Assembly (NCBI RefSeq): GCF_007293315.1
Contig: NZ_VLXZ01000001.1
Span: forward strand, 310,001 to 374,000
Origin: Alkalicoccobacillus porphyridii
GTDB lineage: Bacteria; Bacillota; Bacilli; Bacillales; Bacillaceae_D
DNA length: 64,000 bases
Reading direction: 5' to 3'
The notes beneath the pieces were generated by a model that was not told the DNA's origin, did not search any database, and saw only the letters and a program-made list of their open reading frames with translations. Position numbers and translations under genes: made by a program. This document shows, one piece after another, positions 42,648 through 51,892 of the stretch (positions are counted from its first letter, which is position 1; the number at the start of each line of letters is the position of its first letter).

Positions 42648-43280
42648 TTATCCTCCCTCCACCACGTCAAACAGTCGTTCTACCATCTTATCAATTCGTT
42701 CTGCTTTCATTCTATAACTAACTGGGTTCACAATAAAACGTGAGGTAATTGGCTCAATCGTCTCCAGTTCAACGAGTCCATTTTCCTTTAAGGTTTGTCC
42801 TGATGAGACGATATCAACAATCCGATCAGCAAGTCCAATTAACGGTGCGAGCTCAATCGATCCATTTAGCTTTATAATTTCAACCTGTTCTCCCTGCTTC
42901 TTAAAATAATGCGCGGCGAGATTTGGGTATTTAGATGCCACCTTAGGATTAATGTCTTTTTTTTGATATCCCGGTAAACCAGCTACTGCCATGTAACATT
43001 CACTGATTTTTAAATCGAGTACTTCATAGACATCTCGTTCTTCTTCAATCATAACATCCTTCCCCGCCACACCAACATCTGCTACACCATGCTCAACATA
43101 GGTTGGTACATCCATAGGTTTGGCAAGGATAAAACGCAATTCTTCTTCAGGCACTTCAATAATTAGCTTTCTTGAGTCCTCAAACTCATCCGGTAGATTA
43201 TACCCTGCCTTACGAAGAAGCTGGACGGCTTCTTCAAAGATGCGCCCTTTTGGCATGGCCATCGTCAAAACATTACTCAT
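42648..43280 (-). CDS. hisG: ATP phosphoribosyltransferase, short form
   Basis: First committed step: joins ATP and PRPP. The 210-residue short form lacks the C-terminal regulatory domain and needs HisZ, which is encoded directly upstream. [15 protein letters not shown] and the PRPP-binding [15 protein letters not shown] are visible. The start at 43280 ([12 protein letters not shown]) has GAGGTG 9 bases upstream; the open frame extends 20 codons further into hisZ but without support. It overlaps hisZ by 8 bases. Confidence 0.95.
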   Translation of the reverse strand: MSNVLTMAMPKGRIFEEAVQLLRKAGYNLPDEFEDSRKLIIEVPEEELRFILAKPMDVPTYVEHGVADVGVAGKDVMIEEERDVYEVLDLKISECYMAVAGLPGYQKKDINPKVASKYPNLAAHYFKKQGEQVEIIKLNGSIELAPLIGLADRIVDIVSSGQTLKENGLVELETIEPITSRFIVNPVSYRMKAERIDKMVERLFDVVEGG

Positions 43281-44463
43281 GGGCTGAATCACCTCGTTTA
43301 GATTTTCCAATAACGTAGATAATTTCATCATACTCATCACTCATTTGATCTACATTATCCACACCAGCCAAGTCTTGAAGGACAACAATCTCTCCTTCTG
43401 AACGAAGCTTTTGTGCTCTCTCAATCGCTTCATTACGGCGCTCACGACTAAAGATGACGCATTGTCGCCTTTCAGGTGGCACCGTTTGCCCTATGGCTTC
43501 TGCTAACAAATCTAGACGCACACCAAAGCCAATGGCCTGTGCTGGACGATGAAACTGCTGTAGCAACTCATCGTAACGACCACCACTTCCAAGTGGCACA
43601 CCAAGCTCCTGACTGTAAACTTCAAATACGGTGCCGGTGTAATAACTCATATGCAAAACCAAATTTAAGTCGATCGTAATATATTGGGATAAGCCGTACT
43701 GCTCTAAAACATCCCACAATTCCCTTAACTCTCTAAGAGCCGCCTGACCTTGCTCTGATTCTGCAAGCTTTTCTGCTTCATTAAATAAATGCTGGCCCCC
43801 ACGAAGCTTAAGTAAACCTTCCAACCTTTTTTTATCTATAGATGAAAGGTTTAAGCCTTTAATATGTGATCTAAAACCAACATAGTTTTTTTCGTAAAGA
43901 AATCTCCGTAAGAGATCGGCTCGTTCTTTATTTCCTACGATATCTACAAGCAACGCATCAACAAATCCAACGTGCCCGATTGCTAGCTTAAATGACTCCA
44001 GTCCAGCTCGTTTTAAAGATTCAATCATTAACGCAATCGTTTCTGCGTCTGCGCTAACAGTCCCATCCCCAATTAGTTCAACACCGATTTGCTCAAACTC
44101 TGCAGGTCTTCCTCCCTCGTGCTGCTGGGCTCTAAATAAATTAGAATGATAGCCAAGTCGTATTGGATATGCTTCAGTTTTTAAACTGGAAGAAACCAAT
44201 CGAGCAATCGGTGCTGTCATATCAGGACGCAAAACAAGCGTATAGCCCTGACTATCCATCAGCTTAAATAATTGCTGATCTAATATAGCAGATGAGGCAC
44301 CAATCGTGTCATAATACTCAACCGTGGGTGTTTCTACCATTTGATAGCCCCACTGCTTCATTTCATTTACTATTTCCGTTCTTAATTGTTTTTTTGTTTC
44401 ATATAACTCTGGCAATGTATCTCGCATGCCAAGAGGTTTCTCAAACATGAATAACTTTGACAT
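43273..44463 (-). CDS. hisZ: ATP phosphoribosyltransferase regulatory subunit HisZ
   Basis: A histidyl-tRNA synthetase paralogue without tRNA-charging activity that forms a complex with short HisG and mediates histidine feedback. About 396 residues; begins [20 protein letters not shown], with class II motif 2 region ([21 protein letters not shown]) and motif 3 ([22 protein letters not shown]). Start choice is uncertain: the ATG at 44478 is one base from AAGG, the ATG at 44463 has about 11 bases from GGATGG. First gene of the operon. Confidence 0.94.
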   Translation of the reverse strand: MSKLFMFEKPLGMRDTLPELYETKKQLRTEIVNEMKQWGYQMVETPTVEYYDTIGASSAILDQQLFKLMDSQGYTLVLRPDMTAPIARLVSSSLKTEAYPIRLGYHSNLFRAQQHEGGRPAEFEQIGVELIGDGTVSADAETIALMIESLKRAGLESFKLAIGHVGFVDALLVDIVGNKERADLLRRFLYEKNYVGFRSHIKGLNLSSIDKKRLEGLLKLRGGQHLFNEAEKLAESEQGQAALRELRELWDVLEQYGLSQYITIDLNLVLHMSYYTGTVFEVYSQELGVPLGSGGRYDELLQQFHRPAQAIGFGVRLDLLAEAIGQTVPPERRQCVIFSRERRNEAIERAQKLRSEGEIVVLQDLAGVDNVDQMSDEYDEIIYVIGKSKRGDSAHE

Positions 44464-44495
44464 TGTCTTACGCACCATCCTTAATTAGTTAGCCT

Positions 44496-44586
44496 ATTAT
44501 ATCACAACGAGTTGCTTTAGTTCGCTAAATCAATAGCGAAGTAAAGTGTTTGTTTATAGTTTACATGCCTGATATTCCAGCGTCAA
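44496..44586 (-). promoter_or_regulatory. his operon promoter region with an inverted repeat
   Basis: Two promoter candidates on the minus strand: TTGACG (44586-44581), 17 bases, TAAACT (44563-44558); and an extended -10 TGATATAAT at 44504-44496. Between them TTCGCTA and TAGCGAA (44521-44540) form an inverted repeat with a 6-base centre, a possible operator or leader hairpin. Confidence 0.5.
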
Positions 44587-44630
44587 CCATTTCTCATCGG
44601 AATTTAAACCATAAAAAAACCCGATGAGCA

Positions 44631-45833
44631 TCACTCAACAGGTTCTTTGCATGTTACGTATCTGATGGCAGATTCCGCCATAATAGCTGCCCCCATTTGT
44701 AAACAGTCTTCATTCACATCAAAAATTGGCGTATGAAGATCCCGATTCATACCATCCGAGAACCCACACCCTAGAAAAAACATCGCTCCAGGAGCTTTTT
44801 TTGTCATATAGGAAAAGTCTTCCCCACCCATACCAAAAGGAGCATCATGAATGATGATATCTGGGTATAGAGTCGTTACCGTCTCCTTTAAAGCTTGATT
44901 AATCGCAGCATCATTATATAAAGCAGGCTCTCCTCTAGTTACGGTACAGTCTCCCTTCCCTCCTAGCTGATCAGCTAAATGAAAACTTGCTTTTACATGG
45001 TCGTGTAATTGCTCACGTGTCTCTTCGTGATAGGCTCTAATGGTCCCTTCTATCAACACCTTCGTTGGAATGATATTGCTGGCATGCCCTGCTTCTATTT
45101 TTCCTACACTTATAACGGCAGGGTCTAAAGCGGAAATACGTCGGTTCACAAGGCTATATAACGTATCCAGCACACGGCTCATCATCCAAATGGGGTCCGT
45201 CCCAAAATGAGGATATGCCCCATGACCACCCGTTCCTTCAATAGTTCCAGAAAACACATCTACACTTGCCATGCTAGCCCCGTCATGAACTTGCATTTCA
45301 CCAACCGAGAGCCAGGGACACATATGTAAAGCAAGCACAGCATCTACCTTTTCAAGCGCTCCTTCCTCTATCATATACACAGCACCTGAGCGACCAGATT
45401 CATCAATGGCCTCTTCTGCCGGCTGAAATAAGAATAGAACAGTGCCTCTCCAATCGAGCGCCCGTAGCTGATCCGCTATAATATGCACAGCCCCTAGTAG
45501 GATGGCTGTGTGGGCATCGTGGCCACAGGCATGCATCACCCCTTTATGCCGTGATGCATATTCACAAATGTTCTCCTCCTCAATGGGAAGGGCATCGATA
45601 TCTGCACGTAAAGCAATGGTTGGTCCCTCTCCATTAGAGAAGCGACCGACCACACCATATCCAGCGACACCATTTTCGATAGATAAGCCAGGTATCTCAG
45701 CCAACACAGAGGCAATGTATTCTCCCGTATACTTCTCTTGAAAGCTTATCTCCGGGTGCTGATGAATGTATCTACGCCACTCTATTAAACGATCTGACAT
45801 CGCCTCAGCCATTTGAACGCTTGCGTGCTTCAT
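44631..45833 (-). CDS. M20D-family amidohydrolase/deacylase
   Basis: A 400-residue zinc aminoacylase-type enzyme. Metal and catalytic motifs are present: LRADIDALPIEEE, GVMHACGHDAHTAILLGA, FLFQPAEEA and FGMGGEDFSYM near the C-terminus; a dimerisation lid domain lies between residues 190 and 310. Relatives remove acetyl, succinyl or indole-acyl groups from amino acids (hippurate hydrolase, N-acetyl-diaminopimelate deacetylase). Overlap of 4 bases with the upstream PLP enzyme gene implies a linked reaction, possibly deacylating an N-acyl amino acid made by the M24 enzyme. Not part of the usual yvoF-hisZ neighbourhood. Confidence 0.85.
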   Translation of the reverse strand: MKHASVQMAEAMSDRLIEWRRYIHQHPEISFQEKYTGEYIASVLAEIPGLSIENGVAGYGVVGRFSNGEGPTIALRADIDALPIEEENICEYASRHKGVMHACGHDAHTAILLGAVHIIADQLRALDWRGTVLFLFQPAEEAIDESGRSGAVYMIEEGALEKVDAVLALHMCPWLSVGEMQVHDGASMASVDVFSGTIEGTGGHGAYPHFGTDPIWMMSRVLDTLYSLVNRRISALDPAVISVGKIEAGHASNIIPTKVLIEGTIRAYHEETREQLHDHVKASFHLADQLGGKGDCTVTRGEPALYNDAAINQALKETVTTLYPDIIIHDAPFGMGGEDFSYMTKKAPGAMFFLGCGFSDGMNRDLHTPIFDVNEDCLQMGAAIMAESAIRYVTCKEPVE

Positions 45834-47041
45834 CCTTCTATTTTCAGAAGCAAGCTCACTGCTTCTATCGCTTGTTTAAAATCAGCCACAATATCCTCTC
45901 CATCCTCAATCCCACACGAAACTCGAATCAACCCTTCCGGAATGCCCATTGCCGCCCGCTCCTCTGGTGTACATTCAACATGACTCGTTGTTCTCGCCGG
46001 CCCAACGGTCGTCTCGACTGCACCTAGATTGGCTGCCCGATTGGCATATTCGAGCTTTGGAAGTAGCTCACGCACCGTCTCAACTCCACCCTTTACTGCA
46101 AAACTCAACATGCCGCCAAATCCCCTCATTTGCTCACAGGCGATCTCGTGGTTAGGATGAGTAGGTAACCCTGGATAATAAACAGATTCAACTAAGTCCG
46201 ATGTCTCAAGAAATTCTGCTAGCCTACCCGCATTTTCAGCCTGACGCTTCACACGAAGATCGAGCGTCTTCATGCCACGCAGCAGTAAATAAGCAGCCCA
46301 TGGATCCATAGTCGCCCCATTAATTTCCCGATAGTGATAGATAGATTCAACTAAGGAAGAATCGTTTCCCACAACCACTCCACCTAAAGCATCTGCGTGC
46401 CCCCCAAGAAATTTGGTCGCACTATGAATGACAAGATCCGCTCCAAGCTCAAGTGGTGTTTGATTAATCGGTGTGGCGAATGTATTATCTACAACCACCA
46501 AGGCACCCACTGCTTTTGCGGCTTCGGCTGAACGTTTGATATCCGTAATTTTGACGGTTGGGTTAGTTGGCGTTTCAAGATATAGCATGTTACAGCCTTT
46601 TTGAAGCTCCTCTTCTATTTGCTGATGATTACCTGTTTCACAAAAGACAACCTCAATTTGTAGCTTAGGCAAAAACTCTGTAAATAGCTTATTTGTTCCT
46701 CCGTACGTATCTTTAATTGTGACAACCTTATCACCCGGGAACAAGAATGTATAAAGCGTATTGCTAATAGCTGCCATGCCCGTTGAAAAGCTTGTACCAG
46801 CCTCTGCTCCTTCAAGTGCTTTTACCTTATCCTCAAATGCCTGAACGGTTGGATTTGTGTTTCTACCGTATATATGGCCCTTCTTTTTGCCAATCGCTAC
46901 ATCATACCACTCGTCCATATCATCGTAGCCAAATGCTACACTTGGTATGACCGGCACCTGAGTAGCACCGTGCACTAAATAGTCTTTTTCGCCCGCCCAG
47001 ACGGCTTTTGTTCCAATTTGAGCTTGATTCTCTTTTTTCAC
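45830..47041 (-). CDS. Cystathionine gamma-synthase/lyase-family PLP enzyme
   Basis: A 403-residue gamma-family PLP enzyme. YGRNTNPTVQAFEDKVKALEG, the phosphate-binding STGMAAIS, the PLP-stacking DTYGGTNKLF, VDNTFATP and the Schiff-base Lys in SATKFLGGHADALGG are all intact, as is the C-terminal SCGIEDGEDIV. Members do gamma-replacement or beta/gamma-elimination on sulfur or O-acyl amino acids; the exact reaction cannot be read from sequence. It overlaps the M20 deacylase gene by 4 bases and lacks other methionine-pathway neighbours, which argues for a catabolic role in this cluster. Confidence 0.87.
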   Translation of the reverse strand: MKKENQAQIGTKAVWAGEKDYLVHGATQVPVIPSVAFGYDDMDEWYDVAIGKKKGHIYGRNTNPTVQAFEDKVKALEGAEAGTSFSTGMAAISNTLYTFLFPGDKVVTIKDTYGGTNKLFTEFLPKLQIEVVFCETGNHQQIEEELQKGCNMLYLETPTNPTVKITDIKRSAEAAKAVGALVVVDNTFATPINQTPLELGADLVIHSATKFLGGHADALGGVVVGNDSSLVESIYHYREINGATMDPWAAYLLLRGMKTLDLRVKRQAENAGRLAEFLETSDLVESVYYPGLPTHPNHEIACEQMRGFGGMLSFAVKGGVETVRELLPKLEYANRAANLGAVETTVGPARTTSHVECTPEERAAMGIPEGLIRVSCGIEDGEDIVADFKQAIEAVSLLLKIEG

Positions 47042-47082
47042 ATGAACCTCTCCCCTCGGTGGTTATTTCGTATATTCATAGT

Positions 47083-47107
47083 AAAAAGGCTCTAGATTAA
47101 GAGCCTT
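47083..47107 (-). terminator. Terminator after the M24 enzyme gene
   Basis: AAGGCTCT (47086-47093) and AGAGCCTT (47100-47107) with TTTTTAC following on the minus strand. It lies between the M24 gene and the PLP-enzyme gene, so the latter pair probably has its own promoter or depends on partial read-through. Confidence 0.75.
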
Positions 47108-47201
47108 CTAGCTATTAAGAAAAGCCTTAATGATAAAAGAAAATGTTTGATTAATAGGTGTTTTCTATGACTAGTGCTTTGACATAAGTGCCTGTAAAAA
47201 A

Positions 47202-48395
47202 TTAAGATGCGGAGTGGATAGTCGGATGCTTAATGAATAGCTCCCGTGAGAAGTTAGCTAATGTCTCGCATCCCGTTTTTGTTACGCGGATCGACTCACT
47301 TAGTTCAACGCCGAAGCTATCAAACCACATGCCTGGTATGACATGAAAGGTCATGTTTTCTTGAATAACGGTCTTGTCTCCTTGTCGCAGGCTGGCGGTG
47401 TGCTCGCCCCAATCTGGCGGATAATTCAGCCCCATTGAATACCCAAGCCTCGACTCCTTCTCTAGCCCATGTTTGGCAATACTTTTTCTCCAGACCGCTT
47501 CTACCTCCTCGCATGTTACTCCAGGTTTTACAAATTGGAGGGTTTCATTTAGCCCTTCAATGACAATCTCGGACAATTCTACAACCTGCAACGCTGGCTG
47601 CCCTACAACTAACGTGCGTGCTAAAGGACTATGATAGCGTTTATAACAACCGGCAATTTCCAGAATCACTGTTTCACCTTGTTTATACGTACCATCCGTC
47701 CAAGTAAGATGTGGAGCCGACGTTTTAATTCCCGAAGGCATCAAGGGGACTATGGCCGGGTAATCCCCGCCATATGCTTCTGTTCCAGATATTTGCGCAT
47801 GGAAAATGGTAGCCGCTACATCACATTCTCTTACACCAGTCTGAACAGCATCAATGCCAGCCTGCATCGCCCTCTCAACAATCGCTCCCGCCCGCTTCAT
47901 GTATTCAATTTCCTGATCAGATTTTATGATTCTCACTCGATTTACTATATTTGTACCGTCTTTAAATGAAGCGTTTGGAAGATGCTGCTTAAGATGCTCC
48001 ATACAAGCTGCTGTAAAATAGTAATGATCCATTTCTACAGCTATCGCTCGATTAGACTGACCAATTTCAGTTAAGATTTGAGCCACAAAATCCATCGGGT
48101 GCTTTGGTAAAGACTGAACATATTCATCAGGGTACGGAATAATAAAATCTTGATGCATCCAGACTGTCAGCTTTGCGCCATTCGCATCCTGCGAACGTCC
48201 AAGCCATATCGGCTGTGCTTCATCAATAATCACAATTAACATCTGATGCACATAAAAAGACCATCCATCATAACCAGACAAATAATTCATATTTGCCGGA
48301 TCACTTATAAGAAGAACATCTATCCCTGCTGCCGCCATCTTCTCTTTTGTTTTACCCAATCTCTCCTGATATTCTTCCAATGTGAATGAAAGCAT
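47202..48395 (-). CDS. Creatinase-fold M24 enzyme, ectoine hydrolase-like
   Basis: A 397-residue pita-bread-fold protein with creatinase N- and C-terminal domains. MNYLSGYDGWSFYVHQ and LGYSMGLNYPPDWGEH, SL... resemble DoeA/EutD-type ectoine hydrolases. The five metal ligands of true M24 peptidases are not kept: the first Asp position reads ILEIAG and the second reads YHSPLARTL, as in metal-free creatinase. It therefore probably opens a small cyclic or guanidino compound rather than a peptide; ectoine to N-acetyl-diaminobutyrate is the best guess. AAGGAGG is 7 bases before the ATG at 48395. It lies opposite tandem array B from a PucR regulator. Confidence 0.72.
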   Translation of the reverse strand: MLSFTLEEYQERLGKTKEKMAAAGIDVLLISDPANMNYLSGYDGWSFYVHQMLIVIIDEAQPIWLGRSQDANGAKLTVWMHQDFIIPYPDEYVQSLPKHPMDFVAQILTEIGQSNRAIAVEMDHYYFTAACMEHLKQHLPNASFKDGTNIVNRVRIIKSDQEIEYMKRAGAIVERAMQAGIDAVQTGVRECDVAATIFHAQISGTEAYGGDYPAIVPLMPSGIKTSAPHLTWTDGTYKQGETVILEIAGCYKRYHSPLARTLVVGQPALQVVELSEIVIEGLNETLQFVKPGVTCEEVEAVWRKSIAKHGLEKESRLGYSMGLNYPPDWGEHTASLRQGDKTVIQENMTFHVIPGMWFDSFGVELSESIRVTKTGCETLANFSRELFIKHPTIHSAS

Positions 48396-48617
48396 CGCCA
48401 TTCCTCCTTAAAAATGCCTGGATCATCAAACATACACCCTGTTTATTTAATTGTTTGAATATTTAAAGTATATGCAATCCACCTCTGACTGTTCAATACG
48501 TAAAGTGTAAGAAAATATCAGCCCGATTGTAGTCAGATTAGCTAATCCAATAGAATGAAAACGTATACATTTTTAAACAGTGCAGATAATCTAACATGGT
48601 GTGAGGAGGTTGATTAA

Positions 48618-48650
48618 ATGTGCGGGCGAATCTCTGGTGGGGTGCTTTGA
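48618..48650 (+). pseudogene. Possible 5' remnant of an SRAP (YedK/HMCES-like) gene
   Basis: ATG at 48618 follows GAGGAGG with 8-base spacing and reads MCGRISGGVL then stop. MCGR with Cys2 is the invariant start of SRAP-domain proteins, which crosslink to abasic sites. The frame runs into tandem array B after about 7 codons, and no further SRAP sequence is seen at the other end of the array. The match is very short. Confidence 0.25.
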
Positions 48651-49514
48651 TTCTTGGTTGGGTGCTGAGGCTTCTTTCTGGGTATCAGCACTGGCTCTTG
48701 GTATTGCGCTCATTCTTCTTGGTATGCGGGGCTTCTTTCTGGGTATCGAGCTCGGGCTCTTGGTGGGGTGCTCGTTCCTCTTGGTATGCGGAGCTTCTTT
48801 CTGGGTATCGGAATCTGGTTCTTGGTTGGGTGCTCATTCCTCTTGGTATACGGCGCTTCTTTCTGGGTATCGAGCTCGGGCTCTTGGTTTGATGCTGGTT
48901 TTTCTTGGTATGCGGGGCTTCTTTCTGAGTATCGGGTTCCGGCTCTTGGTTAGACGCTCGTTCTTCTTGGTATGCGATGCTTCTTTCCGGGTATCGCACA
49001 CCGGCTCTTGCTTTGACGCTCGTTCCTCTTGCTATGCGGGGCTTCTTTCTGGGTATCAAGCTCTGACTCTTGGTTTGACGCTCGTTCCTCTTGCTATGCT
49101 GAGCTTCTTTCTGGGTATCGGGTTCTGGCTCTTGCTTTGGTGCTCGTTCTTCTTGGTATGCGGCGCTTCTTTCTGGGTATCGGGCTCCCGCTCTTGGTTT
49201 GGTGCTCGTTCCTCTTGGTATGCGGCGCTTCTTTCTGGGTATCGAGCTCCGGCTCTTGCTTAGACGCTCGTTCCTCTTGGTATGCGGGGCTTCTTTCTGG
49301 GTATCGAGCTCCGGCTCTTGGTTAGGAGCTCATTCTTCTTGGTTTGCGATGCTTCTTTCTGGGTATCGCACACCGACTCTTGGTTAGGAGCTCATTCCTC
49401 TTGGTTTGCTGAGCTTCTTCCTTACCATCACGCTCCAGTTCTTGGTTTTACGCTCATTCTTCTTGATATACCCCGCTTCTCCCTTGCTATCGCACACCGG
49501 CTCTTGATAAAATC
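48633..49514 (+). repeat. 62-bp tandem array B, about 14 units, between the M24 gene and pucR-like gene
   Basis: Fourteen head-to-tail copies of a 62-bp unit on the plus strand, e.g. CTTGGTATGCGGCGCTTCTT, CTGGGTATCGGGCTCCCGCT, CTTGGTTTGGTGCTCGTTCC; the three sub-repeats are about 21, 20 and 21 bp. Internal variants are shared between non-adjacent units (GCACACCG in units 6, 12 and 14; TTAGACGCTC in 5 and 10), suggesting block duplication or conversion. The last two units are decayed. Frames of up to 220 codons run through it only because the unit lacks stops. Confidence 0.95.
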
Positions 49515-49549
49515 CTTTTTCCACTATTCCCTAATCTTCATCCACTCAT

Positions 49550-51229
49550 TTAAAGTTCGCTCACAGGCTGCAAATCCCATATACGGATGCTCAGTTCTAA
49601 TAAAAAGACGTCATCGGGGTTAGCCAGGGATAGTCCCGTTAAGGCTTCTATTTTTCGCAGTCGATATAATAACGATTGTCTATGCAAGTGAAGGACTCTG
49701 GCTGTTAGGCTGACTTTACTCTGGTTGCGGTGATAGGTTGTGAATGTATGAATAAGGTCCATATTTCGTTGCTGATCATATTTATATAAAGGGGTTATCA
49801 CGCTTAGGATGACTTCTTTTAAATCATCATAATTTGCCATTGCTTGTAAGACTCTGTCTACTCTTGTTTCTGAATAAAAAACTTTTCTAGTGAGGTCCCG
49901 TCTTTTTTGACCGATGTCTAATGCTTGATTGGCTTGCTCATAGCTTTTGCTAAAGGAAAAGATGCTGTCGCTTCCGTCACCGATGCCCCACATCATATGT
50001 ACACCGGGGAATAAATGAGCGAATCGACGGTTTAGAAGATCAAGAAAACTGTTGATCGTCTCTCGACTTGCTTCCTCAGGTACCTCAAGAAAAATAATGA
50101 CTTGATTGGCCTGGAAGGTGGCCATTGCCTTACGCTTTATGGATTGGGCTGCGTGATTTACTTCTTCTTCAATATAATGGGCCATACTTTGCGTCCATTC
50201 CAAATAAGAGGATTGAGCGACTTCTTCGTTAAATATTTCTTTCATCTTTTCTGGATAGCCTACGATGGCTTCATAGGAAAGCTCTAAATCATAGCCTAGC
50301 TTTCTTGCACGGGTTATCATTAGCTCATTTGACTCTATTTGATCCTTTGCTAATTCCCAGACAAAATGATTTTTTACTTTTGACTCCGCTTCGAGTAGAG
50401 CGTTCTCTTTTAAAAACCAAAAAGCTGCTGCGGTTGCGGTATGCTCTAAAGTAACACAAACCGAAGCGGAAAGGGTATCTTGATTCTCTGCTAATCTTTT
50501 GTACACGTAGCCCTGAACAAGGTTATTACTTTGAATAATGGGCAATCGTATAAATGCACCTTTTTCACTCTCAATTAATTCTACTTTTACTAAGAGCGGG
50601 TGATCTTTTTGCTCGAGTGGTTTTACTAAGTCTTCTACTTCGCGAGAAAAAAAGCTCTCCCAAAACGTTAACTCTTTATCGTTGTTTGTCCCTTTAATCG
50701 ACCCATATAAATCAGTCATATACACATCAGCTTGGATGTGATTTGCCACGTGGCTAGCTAGCTTTGATAAAGGCGCCCCTTCCAAAACCATTGATAGCAA
50801 TTCCTGTTGAATCGACTGCAGCTCAAATAAATACCCTTGTTTTAGATCGGTAATTCTTTGTGTGATGGCTTGTGTGACATCTGCGAAACGTATTTCCCAC
50901 GGCATAAGTAGAATAGGGAATTCATACTCTTCCCCAAGCTCAATGCAGCGATCACACAGTTCATATATGTATTTACCTGTAGCAATCCCTAAGCCGGCAG
51001 CGCCTGATTGGATCACATCATGTACAAATTGATAAAATTGATGTGGCGTATCTGCATAACTGATGCCTGTTGTTAAAACCATTTCATTTTTCCGCACGAA
51101 GTTTTCTACCGGTGCTTCCGTGATGGAAACCCACTCCACCATCTGCTCATCTAAGTGTGCTGAAGCCGTTTTGACCACTGCCGGCTCCATAATATCTAGC
51201 TCCATAATTTCTTTCATCGTCAATACCAT
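49550..51229 (-). CDS. PucR-family transcriptional regulator
   Basis: A 559-residue activator-type regulator. The N-terminal 120 residues are the PucR domain (VSITEAPVENFVRKNEMVLTTG, GAAGLGIATGKY), followed by a long GAF/GGDEF-like central part and a C-terminal PucR helix-turn-helix (SKVSLTARVLHLHRQSLLYRLRKIEALTGL, about 515-545). B. subtilis PucR controls purine catabolism; relatives control use of other nitrogen compounds. Placed next to the M24/PLP/M20 genes, it is their likely regulator, although tandem array B lies between them. GGGGGGA is 6 bases before the ATG. Confidence 0.88.
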   Translation of the reverse strand: MVLTMKEIMELDIMEPAVVKTASAHLDEQMVEWVSITEAPVENFVRKNEMVLTTGISYADTPHQFYQFVHDVIQSGAAGLGIATGKYIYELCDRCIELGEEYEFPILLMPWEIRFADVTQAITQRITDLKQGYLFELQSIQQELLSMVLEGAPLSKLASHVANHIQADVYMTDLYGSIKGTNNDKELTFWESFFSREVEDLVKPLEQKDHPLLVKVELIESEKGAFIRLPIIQSNNLVQGYVYKRLAENQDTLSASVCVTLEHTATAAAFWFLKENALLEAESKVKNHFVWELAKDQIESNELMITRARKLGYDLELSYEAIVGYPEKMKEIFNEEVAQSSYLEWTQSMAHYIEEEVNHAAQSIKRKAMATFQANQVIIFLEVPEEASRETINSFLDLLNRRFAHLFPGVHMMWGIGDGSDSIFSFSKSYEQANQALDIGQKRRDLTRKVFYSETRVDRVLQAMANYDDLKEVILSVITPLYKYDQQRNMDLIHTFTTYHRNQSKVSLTARVLHLHRQSLLYRLRKIEALTGLSLANPDDVFLLELSIRIWDLQPVSEL

Positions 51230-51326
51230 AAGTTATCCCCCCTACGGCCCTATTTCCTTATATATTACTTCTTTTTTAAAATCCTTTTTTCCTCTATTAC
51301 AGCTCATTCTAGTTATTTTTTGATTC

Positions 51327-51356
51327 AAAAAAAACACTACGGAGCATGCCGTAGTG
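51327..51356 (-). terminator. Terminator of the hprK-lgt-ppaX-yvoF operon
   Basis: CACTACGG (51335-51342) and CCGTAGTG (51349-51356) with CATGCT-type loop; eight Ts follow on the minus strand. Confidence 0.92.
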
Positions 51357-51397
51357 CGAGTTAGTTTATTCATTTTCATTTAAGAGGCCCATAGATC

Positions 51398-51892
51398 CTA
51401 TTCTTTTGGAAGCTCTTTGATCACTTGCATGGGGTTGCCGCCAACAAATGTATAGGGCTCAACATCACGGTGAACTAGAGTGCCTGCTGAAATGACTGCA
51501 CCATCTCCAATCGTAACGCCGGGTAAGATTGTTGTGTTCGCTCCAATCATCACTTGATCCCCTATGATAATGTCGCCCAGTCGGTATTCCTTGATGAGAT
51601 ATTCATGGGCCAAAAGCGTTGTATTATAGCCGATGATCGAATTCCGGCCAATTTGAATTTTTTCAGGGAACATGATATCCATCATGACCATTAAGGCAAT
51701 GGCGGTCTCGTCTCCAATTTTCATCCCAAGCCCATGGCGATATAGCTTGTTCTTCAAACGGAGCCATGGGGTGTACCTAGCTAATTGGATCACGATAAAG
51801 TTTCGCATCACTTTCCAGAACGGGACTGTTTTGTAAATGTGCCAGAGAGAATTCGCCGATGAAACAGGATAGCGTTTGGTTTTCCTGCTCAC
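51398..51892 (-). CDS. yvoF: Hexapeptide-repeat acyltransferase YvoF
   Basis: A 164-residue left-handed beta-helix acetyltransferase. Hexapeptide units are visible in the second half ([60 protein letters not shown]), and the ending [10 protein letters not shown] is typical of sugar O-acetyltransferases. Substrate unknown. It overlaps ppaX by 4 bases and is the last gene of the hprK operon, as in B. subtilis. Confidence 0.88.
   Translation of the reverse strand: MSRKTKRYPVSSANSLWHIYKTVPFWKVMRNFIVIQLARYTPWLRLKNKLYRHGLGMKIGDETAIALMVMMDIMFPEKIQIGRNSIIGYNTTLLAHEYLIKEYRLGDIIIGDQVMIGANTTILPGVTIGDGAVISAGTLVHRDVEPYTFVGGNPMQVIKELPKE

Noticed and set aside
48601-49263. Long hydrophobic membrane protein encoded by array B
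   Set aside because: The 62-bp period shifts the frame every unit, other frames and the minus strand are equally open, and units differ at all positions without codon bias. The apparent hydrophobicity comes from T-rich sequence.
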